Below, one piece after another: positions 25,301 through 35,341 of a DNA stretch of 64,000 bases. Both the position numbers and the translations under genes were made by a program. Under the pieces are notes generated by a model. That model was not told the origin of the DNA. It saw nothing but the letters and a program-made list of their open reading frames with translations, and ran no database searches. Location of the stretch: NCBI GenBank assembly GCA_026686845.1, contig JAIVEN010000023.1, positions 14,898,001 through 14,962,000 of the forward strand, given 5' to 3'. Numbering within the stretch: position 1 is the stretch's first letter; each line of letters opens with the position of its first letter. Source of the stretch: Adenanthera pavonina. Its lineage: Eukaryota > Streptophyta > Magnoliopsida > Fabales > Fabaceae.

Positions 25301-26539
25301 ATATATTATCTATTTTAATATTTTAAAAATAATTTTGTAAAAGCATCTCTTAGAACAAATTTTGAGAATAAGAAAATAAAAATATTTGTTTAAATAATTA
25401 TTCTAAAAATCATAATTAACAAGTAGTAAATGAATTGTTTAAAATTTACAATTTTATCATTAATAAGGTAGGTGTTCTCTACCTTTTATTGTGTTTTCTA
25501 AAATAAAACATATAAAACACTTTAAAAATGTTTTGGATTTTCTATTCTTATATTCTTTTTTTTGTTTTATAGAACTCTTTATAAAAATCAGATTTATTAA
25601 ATAAATTTTTTATTTAAAAAACAGAAAATTGTTTTGAAAAACACCATTCAACAAGCCCAATATTTTTTCTTCTCTATTTTTCTCTTGTACCCACTTTTTC
25701 CCGATTTGGTAAATGTCTATCTTTCTCAATAAAAATGTGCTTATCACTATACTAGACATTGATTTTAAGGAAAGAGGCTTTCGCTTAAATATGATATTTT
25801 AAGTTCAAAATTATGTAGATATAGAAGATGTCTTTAGGAAAAGTGTCCTTATTTGTGCCCAACCCCATTTAAATTCAAATTAGTGCCCATTTGATTTTCA
25901 GTTGGCGAAAATGGAATTTAGATAAAATTGGTTTTGTAACATAGTTGTGATGTAAATTAGTTTTAGATTAATGTGTTTTGTATTTGGGTAATTTATTTGA
26001 AAATTGATTTTGATAAAAGTTATTATATTTGGATGATTTTAAACAAAAGTAGTTATAGTTGAATAATTTTTCCTAATTTTTAATATATAAAATTTCTTTT
26101 TCCAATACCTATTTAATAAATCAATATGTGTGTGTGTTTGTATAAAAAAAGTAAAAGTTCCAAAATTAAAATATTATAAATAATATTGATAGTATTACAT
26201 GACTAATTATGTTGTATATATTGTATAATTTTATTTCTAATTGCATCATGAATATGATCCATTTCCCTCGAAAAAATCACGGTTGAATTAGAATAAATGA
26301 AATTTTGGGATAATTTTTTAAAATTAAGTTTTAATTTTGATTAATGTTACTTTTCAAATTATTCCAATAGTTTAATTCTTCCATTTATTTATTTAATAAT
26401 TCTCTATGTGTTTATAGGTCATTTGTTGTTTAATAGTGATTAAAGAAATAATTTAGAATTAATCGATTTAATGACAAAATTGTCAAAGAGCTTTTAAAAT
26501 TTCTTTTTAACATTCTATTTCTTTTAACCCTTTATTTGA
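22304..26539. other. AT-rich intergenic with unclassified repeat-like blocks
   Basis: No gene recognised. 22680-23600 is less AT-rich and is bounded by TTTGGTTTG-like (about 22687) and CCAAACAAAC-like (about 23473) strings in inverted orientation; it may be a non-autonomous DNA element. The 109-codon open frame inside it (23083-23412) is Ser/Leu-rich and resembles no family I know. 24620-25290 has lysine- and phenylalanine-rich frames that reflect purine and pyrimidine tracts only. Confidence 0.35.
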
Positions 26540-27000
26540 TTAAAACCCAACTTGAAGGACATGCTTGCTAATTTGTATAATAATTATATATATATTATTA
26601 TATAAATTCAATGACTTATCAATGTTCTTCATAAAAGTTACATGTGTTCTAACTTTTAATCTTATTTTATGATGAGGAATACCGGATATAAAAATAGAAT
26701 TCATAAATTTAGTGAAATGAAAATTATTAGCAAAATTTACATTACCATTTGCCTTCAATATACTACCAAAACTATCATATATCACTTATTCACCTGATAA
26801 TAAAGATAGCATATATAAACTAATAGTGTAAATAATAAATAAAGTAGGGGTAATATATCTCTATCTTTGAAATAAGATGAGATATTTAATTTCTCATTAA
26901 AATTATAATATGTGAACTCTACAGTTGACTTTATTGGATTATCATAAATATTCAAGAACAAATCATGAGAAATTTTAATATCAATATTCTAGTCTCGGTA
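26540..27000 (-). pseudogene. Helitron PIF1-type helicase relic (middle to C-terminal part)
   Basis: Read on the minus strand from about 27000 down to 26540 it gives, with frame changes, IKISHDLFLNIYDNPIKST, then ILKANGNVNFANNFHFTKF, then SGIPHHKIRLKV...KNIDKSLNLYNN. These follow in order the segment after helicase motif III in plant Helitron PIF1-like proteins (the usual text is SGIPNHKLRLKVG..LLRNIDQSNGLCNGT, recalled). Stops and frameshifts make it non-coding. Confidence 0.7.
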
Positions 27001-27327
27001 ATTGTTCTATCACTTGTATAAAGTATCATATTAGTAAACTCTTAAAATTCCCTATTAAAATCAAATGAATAGATGGGCAGAGTCTCATATTTCTAGTATG
27101 TAACGCATGCAATGCACGCATGGTTTAGAAAATTAAAGTAGTCATACATAATAGATAATAACATCAATTATCATATTATATATTGGCAAAAACATTTATT
27201 ATATTATATGAATCTTTCAGATTGAAAATAGATATACATAAAGTTAATAAGACTAACCATCATGTTATCTTATTGTGATACATGAAAATTTCAACAAGTT
27301 TTCATTGTTAAAATAAATTACTTAAAT

Positions 27328-27537
27328 CTAAATTAAACAAATAAGAATGACTATCAAATTGAACAAAATACAGAGAGCACACAATAAAACTAAATTGATA
27401 TACATAATATTAGAGATTGTATCTTTTATTTGACACTTTTCATCAAGAATTAATATTTTTAAACCTTCTTTATTACATATATGAGATACTACAATATACA
27501 ATTGACCATGTATAAATGTAAGTATTGGGATTACCAT
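27328..27537 (-). pseudogene. Helitron PIF1-type helicase relic (C-terminal end)
   Basis: Encodes FIHGQLYIVVSHICNKEGLK, corresponding to the C-terminal helicase motif usually written FTHGQLYVAVSRV.N.EGLK in plant Helitrons. On this strand it lies upstream of the relic at 26540-27000, although it belongs downstream in the protein. The two are therefore pieces of different copies or a rearranged copy. Confidence 0.65.
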
Positions 27538-27769
27538 ATCACTCTTCCTTTTATGAGTAATGAGGAAATTAGGTGACTAAACATAACTTTTACAACAATT
27601 TAATATTAATAAAAAGATAATAAAAATATTTCAAATTTATCTTTATCATCAAATATCAAATTATTGCCCCTAATAACTCATGACCCATGATGATTTAACT
27701 TATTTAACTTGTTCAACTTTTAAACGATAATATATTAATCCATTTAACTTGTAACTCGTAACCCATTGC

Positions 27770-28100
27770 TAAATGTTACTATTAATCCTTAATTGGTTAT
27801 AAACAATTTTTAATGCTTAATATTCAAAGAAAATGTTTAAATTGTATGATTTGATTGTTGATAATGACACAAATTCTAATTCAAAATGGAACAAAAATAA
27901 AATAAAAATGGCATTTCATGGGCATAATAAAACTGAAATTTGAATTATCTTTTAACTTAATAAAAGACATCTATTGCAATATAACATAATTCATTTGATT
28001 AGTCATTTTGTTTTATCATGAATTATTAACTAAAACACAATAATCAAAATTTGGGCTAGCTTGGCAAGTATATTTTGCTTGAAACAATAAAACCACATAA
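27770..28100 (+). repeat. Diverged direct repeat, left copy
   Basis: Shares with 30670-31015 an ordered set of blocks in the same orientation: ACTATTAATCC, GTTATAAACAAT, ATGATTTGATTGT, CTGAAATTTGAATTA, CTATTGCAATATA, GGCAAGTATATTTT, TTGAAACA. Probably two copies of one non-coding repeat that now flank the long-TIR element. Confidence 0.7.
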
Positions 28101-28825
28101 ACAACTCCAATTTATTTTCTCCATGCCAAACTGAGCCAACTTTAAGGTGAATTCAATGATTTGGGAGGGCTAAAATTGAAATTAATGAACCCATAAAAAA
28201 ATAATTTGAGAAATAAAAAAAGAAATTGAGAAGAAAAAATAGATAAAAGATAAAATAAAGATAATTATATTTATGAATCAAAAGTATAATTTATTTCACC
28301 CAACCTATACATATTTCCTTTAAAAATAATATTAGGATCAAAAGTAACAGCTTTTAAAATTTCTTGCAAACTACAAAGGGTTGTAACCCACAAGCCTTGA
28401 AAGATTATATATCCATAAATAAAAATACTTTATTTTTCCAAAAAAAACACATTCTTATTCATTTATGGGTAGTTCAAATAATGTTATATGAAAAAAAGTT
28501 AAAAATTATTTTGATTTGTTAATTAATTATTATATTAATCATATCAACTTTATTTTTTTATTTTTGAATTATAATATACCATATATTTTATAATTTTTAT
28601 TGAAAATCAAAGTATAAATTTACTAAATCACTATTTTCTTAATTGACTTTTTAATTCATGATTCATGATGAATTTTCTGGAATTTTGACCGTGATGCCAT
28701 AAAAAAATACAAAATTTTTAATATATTATAAATTAAAAAATATTTTTCAGGATGCGACAAAAATTGCATCTTGGTGTCTTAAGCACCGAGATGTACTATT
28801 TTAATTTTTTTTAATTCCATGGAAA

Positions 28826-28846
28826 GATCTCGGACCGAGATCTTCC
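28826..28846. repeat. Perfect palindrome inside the long-TIR element
   Basis: AAGATCTCGG, one base, then CCGAGATCTT. The ACCGAGAT core also occurs in the adjacent TIR. Confidence 0.9.
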
Positions 28847-29777
28847 TATAGGCTGCACTATACCGCCCTCCCAATCTTTTTTTTTCTTTTTTAGTTCTTT
28901 TTAATTTTAATTTTTCAAATTTTTGTTAATATTCTTCCTCCCTTTTCAAACAACACTAAAATAAATAAACAAATATAAATTATATAAATAGTATATACTA
29001 AATAATATAAATTAATTATTCAATAAAGTATATTTTTTAATATTTTTAAAATCAAATAAATTTATCTATATTGTTAAAATATAAATTTTAGTCAAACTTT
29101 TAATACAGAAAATACATTTTTTATTAACTAAAATTTATATTAATATACTGAATAACTATAAAAGAATAATATATTAACATTTTCTCAATATTGCTAAAAT
29201 TATAGGAGAGACAGAAATATCACTTAAAAATCTCTTATTTATAGAGTTCAAATCTTAGTACAACTAGAGTTTTAAAATAAGAATTTTTTTTAAATTATCT
29301 TAGATTTAAAATATTAATCTTATTTTCTCCTTCTTATTCTTTTTATCTCTCTTTTATTCTTCCTTTTTACATCATTAACAGAATTAAAAATTTGACAAAA
29401 ATATATGTTTTGAAAATTGAGAGAGATTTATGTAATTTTAACAATATTGAAGGAATGATAATATATTCTATTCTTATAGTTATTTAGTATATTAATATAA
29501 ATTTTAGTTAATAAAAAATATATTTTTTGTATTAAAAATTTAACTAAAATTTATATTTTGAAAATATAGATAAATTTATATGATTTTAGAAATATTAAAA
29601 AATCTACTATATTGAATAATTAATTTATATTATTTAGTATATATTATTTATATAATTTATATTTATTTATTTATTTTGGTATTGTTTGATAAAGGGGGAA
29701 GAATATTAACAAAAATTTAAAGAGTACAAATTTAAAAAAAAAATTGAAGAAGAAAAAAAAAGTTGAGTGGTTAGTGT

Positions 29778-29801
29778 AAGGGTCAGGATAGCCTGACCCT
29801 T
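29778..29801. repeat. Perfect 10-bp hairpin with 4-base loop
   Basis: AAGGGTCAGG, loop ATAG, CCTGACCCTT. It is GC-richer than its AT-rich surroundings and lies just before a GCACTGAGATCT string resembling the TIR core. Confidence 0.9.
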
Positions 29802-29830
29802 AATGGGAAGCACTGAGATCTTTTTAGTAT

Positions 29831-30375
29831 TCAAAAAATTGGATTGGACCGGCCGGTTCGACCGGTTCCTAGTGCCAAGTTCGATCCAGTCATATGTTTC
29901 AACCTTCTCTTTCCAGAACTGGTGAGAACTGTTGAAAAACTGGTCAAACTGGCCTCGAATCAGTGCTAAACCGGTCAAATCGGTTTATTTTGTAATTATT
30001 TTTAAATTTTTTTAAATAACATTATTTTTATATAAATTTTTTTTCTTTCTATATTATAATATTGTATAAGCATTATTATGATACATAATTATTAATAATG
30101 ATAAATTTACTTAACAAATAATATGAAAAAAATATTAATTAACTATTTTGAATTTAAAATATGTTTATAAATGAATATTAACTTATTTAGATTTTAATAT
30201 TAGGTTGTGAAACTTATTAATAATATTTTTTTATTTTATATATTGTGTATAAAATTAAAAAAATTATTAAATTTATTAGCACCGGTTTAATTTCAGTTGA
30301 ACCACAGTTAAACTATTGAAACTTAAATCAGTGTCTTGACCGGTTCAATGTCCAGTCTGATTTTTTTAACCTTGG
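29831..30375. mobile_element. ACCGG-rich MITE nested in the long-TIR element
   Basis: The left part has TTGGATTGGACCGGCCGG and GACCGGTT. The right part, read inverted, has CCAAGGTTAAAAAAATCAG, then ACTGGACATTGAACCGG. Imperfect inverted ends with repeated ACCGGTT words are typical of a MITE type common in eudicots (recalled, not searched). Exact ends are uncertain because of divergence. Confidence 0.5.
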
Positions 30376-30669
30376 ATTTTTTCATAAAATTAAAAAAAAT
30401 TTGAAAATAGTATATCTCAGTGCTTAGAGATACAATTTTGGTTGCATCTTGAAAAATATTTTTCAACATATAGTATATTGGGAATTTTGTATTTTTTTAT
30501 AGCATCACGGTCAAAATCCCAAATTCTATTATAATAGGTTGATCCATTTAATACATGACTCGTGCCAAATTGACTCGTAAAATTTATTCGACCTATAATC
30601 CATAATTGAATGACCATTTCAACTCATATTTTGTAATGAGTTAATCTGTTCAACCAATTATGATAACTC

Positions 30670-31015
30670 CACTATTAATCCTTTAATAAGTTATAAACAA
30701 TTGTTAATGCTTGTTATTTGAATAAAATATTTAAAGTGCATGATTTGATTGTCAATGATGGTTCGAATTCTAATTGAAAATGGAATAAATATAAAATATA
30801 AATAACATTTTATGGGTGTACTCAAACTGAAATTTGAATTACATTTTTCAATTTAACAAAATATATCTATTGCAATATAGCATAATCCATGTGGCTAGTT
30901 GTTTCAGAGTAATTGTACATGGTAAATTGATTTACTACTTAAAAACATAATACATCTCAACTTATGCTAATTTGGCAAGTATATTTTACTTGAAACAGTT
31001 AAACCACAATAAGCC
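30670..31015 (+). repeat. Diverged direct repeat, right copy
   Basis: Right partner of 27770-28100, same orientation, beginning just beyond the right end of the long-TIR element. Confidence 0.7.
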
Positions 31016-32423
31016 AATAATACTTTAATTTCAATTTAATTAAAAAATTAAAAGGTGGTGAACTTTTAATGCATAATTTGAAAAATATTTCCAATTGAAA
31101 AAAATTAAATACCTTCACTAAAACTGTAAATGTTAGATGATATACTGCTATTTATTGGGAAAGAAAAAGATGATATCTTGATATTTTTAATATTAATTTT
31201 TTGTAAGTTAGACACTAAATGAGTTGATATAGTAAATCATTACTTGCATGTTTGCATTTATTTACAATACAATATTTAAATAGGATAACTATAATATGTT
31301 AACATCAACAATACCTAGTCTGTACATTGGAAATCTTATTATAGTAAGTTACTAAAAACTTATATATCTACACACACATTAAACTGCTGAATGCGTTTTC
31401 TTCATCACAAATATAAATACGGTGCCGATCCAACTTTTTAAATATTCATATTTTGAACATAATTACTGATGTTCAAAATATTTTTAAATTTTTATTTAAA
31501 AACCCTAATTATTCATTCTTTATCAATTACATAAATAATAAATTTGATTAATCACTAATACATATTAATAGAAAATAAATTGAGTGGTTTATCAAAAATA
31601 AACAAATAAAAGAAATTGAATGTAAATGATGTGTACATTTTACCATATAGATATCAAAAAGTGGGTTAAATTCATTAAATAATAATTTCAAATATTTTCA
31701 CCCAGAAAATAGTTTTAAATCATTGACAAAAAAGTATTTTTATTTGATCACACGTAATTGTGGTCCACATTGAACTACCGTATCTACAGGCTAATATGGC
31801 GGCATATAATTTCAATCCATCATCATATGCTTTTCATATCTAATTTTATTTTTTTATATGCACAGTATCTAATTTTATTTATTTATATTTAGATATACAT
31901 ATTAGGCACTTCATTAATTGGTTGCAGAATGCCAATTTTTTTTAAGATAATTGAAAAATTATTTATTTCATTTGCAATTTTTAATTGCCTACATTTTTAA
32001 TTAAATATAATCATAAATTTGATTTTGTTTGATGAAATTTTATTATTAATTTAACTACCTTAAATATGATTACAATATCTATCACAATTTGAAATTTAAA
32101 ATAAATATTAAATTTAACTATGTAATAACTCAAACATATAATAAATTTGTAGTTAATGTGTGATAATCAAAATAAGTTTGAATGAGTTGAAATCAAAATA
32201 AAAATGACATCTTAGATTAGAGATGATTAAGAGACTCTAGCCATCAATACATGGAGAGTCGAATTTTCAAACCAAATTTTGGAATTAATTACGTATTTTG
32301 TTATGAATTTAAAATGTAGTTCCCAAATTCATAATTAATATTTAATCTGAAATAAATATATGTATTATTAGGTTTGAACCAATATTATTTTGGTTGCTTG
32401 AGAGGATCTTCATATTCACGTAC

Positions 32424-32450
32424 AACACACACACACACACACACACACAC
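32424..32450. repeat. (AC)n microsatellite
   Basis: About 13 AC units. Confidence 0.9.
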
Positions 32451-33025
32451 TTGATTCTTCCTAATATTAGTTTTAGTTTACTAAATATTTATGCAAATTT
32501 AATGTAAAAGAAACCAGAATATAATTTTAAATAAATTAAAAGATTAAAATCATAAAATGCCTTTATAATAATCATAAAATTGATTTTTTTACCAACCATA
32601 AAATTAACTTATTAATTGAGATATATCAATAAAACAATCATATCAAATTAATCAATACCTATAAAATGCATAAAAAATAAAAAAAAATAAATATAAATAT
32701 ACCAAGTCAAGGATTGGTAAATGAACTAGCTCGATCTGTTATGATTTGTCTATGATCAATAGGGTGCATACACAAAAATTTTGAAATTATTATTTAGTTA
32801 TATTCATGTTGCAGGGAAATTATTAATTAGTTATATTCAAATTGTTTTCAAATTTTTTTTAAAATCCTTGATTAACGCAAGGGGGAACTAAAATAAATTA
32901 ATTGAATTTTAAAACATTAACGTGCAATACCCTCTTAATTGATTATAGTAATTTACTGAATTTTAATTTTTTTGGCCAAATAATTTGCAGAATTTTAAAC
33001 TAAATGAAAATACACAAATTGGCTA

Positions 33026-33027
<2 letters not shown>

Positions 33028-33060
<33 letters not shown>
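33028..33060. repeat. (TTA)n microsatellite
   Basis: About 11 uninterrupted TTA units. Confidence 0.9.
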
Positions 33061-33061
<1 letters not shown>

Positions 33062-34638
33062 ATTAAAATTACTTCATGAAATCAAAGGATTCAAATCTGT
33101 ATTACTTGGAAATGCCAAATTAAATAAATATGAAAATAAATTATTAACAAATTAAAATTATTTGGTGAGTTCGAAAATGAAGGAACAAATCACAGTAGGA
33201 TTTCTTTTAAAAAATCAACAAATATTTGATGAGTTTAGAGAATTTGCTGGCATGTATATATCTTGCTTTAAAAAGAATCTGAAGCTTCCTTTTTCTTTAA
33301 AAAGAAAAATAAAAAATCTAGAGCAAAACACAAAAAAAAAAAACCTAAGAAAAAAGAAATGGAGAAAGATTATTACAGAGAAAACACACCATTCACAAAG
33401 TAGAGAAACAATGCTGATATGCATGAAAGCTTGATAATTACCCATAGGCATCCGTTATATTAGTATCTGAGGAGACATAGGATTGGGAGTCAGAGGCGAT
33501 AGAAAGGAGGTTGGCGATGGGCAACATATTATCATATATATTTTATGATGCACCTACAAATGATGGATTTAAAGACAAAAATTTATGATTCAATTAATAA
33601 AAATAATTTAAAATTGATTACAATCATCTACTATCATAACAACCTCCTTCAAATAGTACTTTCATATATTTTAATTGCTTTTAACAGATAAAAATAAATC
33701 ACTTACAACTAATTTAACAATTACAAATTTAATATATAATCATGTAAAACATATAAAAATAAAAAAAATATAGTTAGAATTTATCTTCTCACAGTTCAAT
33801 TAGAGATACATTTGTTTTATTGTTAGTTACAATGATAATATTCATTAAAGTTACTTTTTCAAATTATAAATTCACATATCTTAATTCCCTATTAAGAGAT
33901 AATAGTAAATGACAAACAAATAATATAACAATATGCGATCCTCAATTAGTACAAAGCTAATAAATTAGTTGGAACTCTCAATCAATATTGAGAGTGGTTA
34001 AAATATTAAATGCTAATATTGGAACACCATGTTCAAAATGACAATTCGGTCAACTTTAATGTCACTTACTAATTAAGAAATAAAAATAATCAGATGACAA
34101 CTAATTTTACATTTATAAATTAAACATGTCATATTAAAAATATAATATTTGAAACATATAAGCAAAAAAAGTACATAAATATTTTAATTGAGATATAATC
34201 ACAAATTCAGATTTAACATTATGGAAATTACCTACATATAAGAATAATAAAATTATATCCATATTTAATTCCTGATCATCAAAATCTGGAAAGAGAGGGG
34301 ATGCTAAGAGTTTAAATATATTTATAGCTATAAATTACCAATTAATTACCCGATAATAAAATTAAGACATTTTAATATCTATATTTCAATATGAAGAACA
34401 AAATTAACACATATAAAAAGCACAAAATTCTATCCATAACACCTCATCACAAAAATCGCGAAAGTTAGACAATGCCGAGATTTCAAATAGATATATTGAA
34501 AAATGATAAATAATTCCAAAGTAATTATGCGATTTTAGATATAACTTATTTTAATTGCTGGATAAATAATTTAGAATTTCCTTATTCTTCATAATGCTGA
34601 TGTGGCCACCAAGAATTTAGGTTTTGTCTCCACTATTT

Positions 34639-34676
<38 letters not shown>

Positions 34677-34678
34677 CA
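34639..34678. repeat. (CA)n(TA)n compound microsatellite
   Basis: About 12 CA units followed directly by TA units, then GATA-type repeats. Confidence 0.9.
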
Positions 34679-35196
34679 TAGATAGATATAGATATACTTA
34701 TTTTTAAGGTGAATAAATTAAAATTAAAAAAAATTAGTTAAAATTTGATAACTTTTAATATTAAAAACTAATGCTTTTAGAAATTAAAACATTCTTCAAT
34801 AATTATATAAACAAATTACTATGTTAATTTCTTAAAATTCTTATCTAAACTATATAAAATTAAAATTATAATACAATAAAATATTTTATGAAATATAAAA
34901 AATAAATCATAATTAAAAATATAAATAATAATTGAAAAATAAATATTTATTTTTATATTTTCAAAAAAATAAACTTTAATTTTAATGATTAATTTGTTAT
35001 TATGTTTTTTTGACAAAAATATTTCTTCAAATAATTAAATTAAATTAAATGTGAATTATTTAAATATTGAACGAGGGTAGAAATGCAATCTAGGCAAGCC
35101 CGCCACGATGCGGAAGAATTAAATTATTAAATCATTAATGAATTAATTAAATATGTTAAATATCTGTACGAAGATCCAACGGCTCTCAATAGGTTC

Positions 35197-35209
35197 GAAC
35201 ATTCTGGAA
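35197..35209 (+). promoter_or_regulatory. Heat-shock element of the HSP70 gene
   Basis: GAA-CA-TTC-TG-GAA is a perfect three-unit HSE (nGAAnnTTCnnGAAn), preceded directly by TTC at 35194-35196. It lies about 18 bp upstream of the TATA box and 133 bp upstream of the HSP70 ATG, so heat-shock factors are expected to bind here. Confidence 0.85.
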
Positions 35210-35216
35210 GAAACTG

Positions 35217-35225
35217 AAACCCTAA
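35217..35225 (+). promoter_or_regulatory. Telo-box AAACCCTAA
   Basis: Perfect AAACCCTAA between the HSE and the TATA box. Telo-boxes are frequent near starts of constitutively expressed plant genes. Confidence 0.6.
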
Positions 35226-35226
35226 T

Positions 35227-35233
35227 TATATAA
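35227..35233 (+). promoter_or_regulatory. TATA box of the HSP70 gene
   Basis: TATATAA, 109 bp before the ATG, followed about 30 bp later by a pyrimidine-rich stretch suitable for a transcription start. Confidence 0.7.
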
Positions 35234-35341
35234 CCCTGCTCCTCCGCTTCTTCTCTATTTCCGCTTTCAAATTTGAAATCAAGTGGAAGTTGTGTTTTGA
35301 TCCCATTCTTTTCTCGCCGACACAACCAACAAGAAGCAGCA

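Larger units (their letters stand above)
28679..30520. mobile_element. Non-autonomous DNA transposon with long terminal inverted repeats
   Basis: The left 28679-28822 and the inverse of the right 30384-30520 align over about 140 bp. Both begin GGRATTTTGACCGTGATGCY, followed by ATAAAAAAATACAAAATT, and share TATTTTTCARGATGC and a GCACYGAGATRTACTATTTT block further in. No transposase is encoded. The flanking 9-mers (28670-28678 and 30521-30529) agree at only 6 of 9 positions, so the target duplication is uncertain; a Mutator-like origin is possible but unproven. The inside is very AT-rich and contains two perfect hairpins and a nested ACCGG-rich MITE. Named only by structure. Confidence 0.75.
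31016..35190. other. AT-rich intergenic, no genes seen
   Basis: No conserved coding sequence or RNA gene. Contains three microsatellites listed separately. Lysine-rich and phenylalanine-rich frames around 33162-33451 come from A and T tracts. The last part is the distal promoter of the HSP70 gene. Confidence 0.45.

Noticed and set aside
33162..33434. Lysine-rich open frame
   Set aside because: Produced by A-rich tracts; no conserved motif.
32424..34678. CRISPR-like or satellite array
   Set aside because: The repeats are simple dinucleotide and trinucleotide microsatellites in a plant nuclear region.
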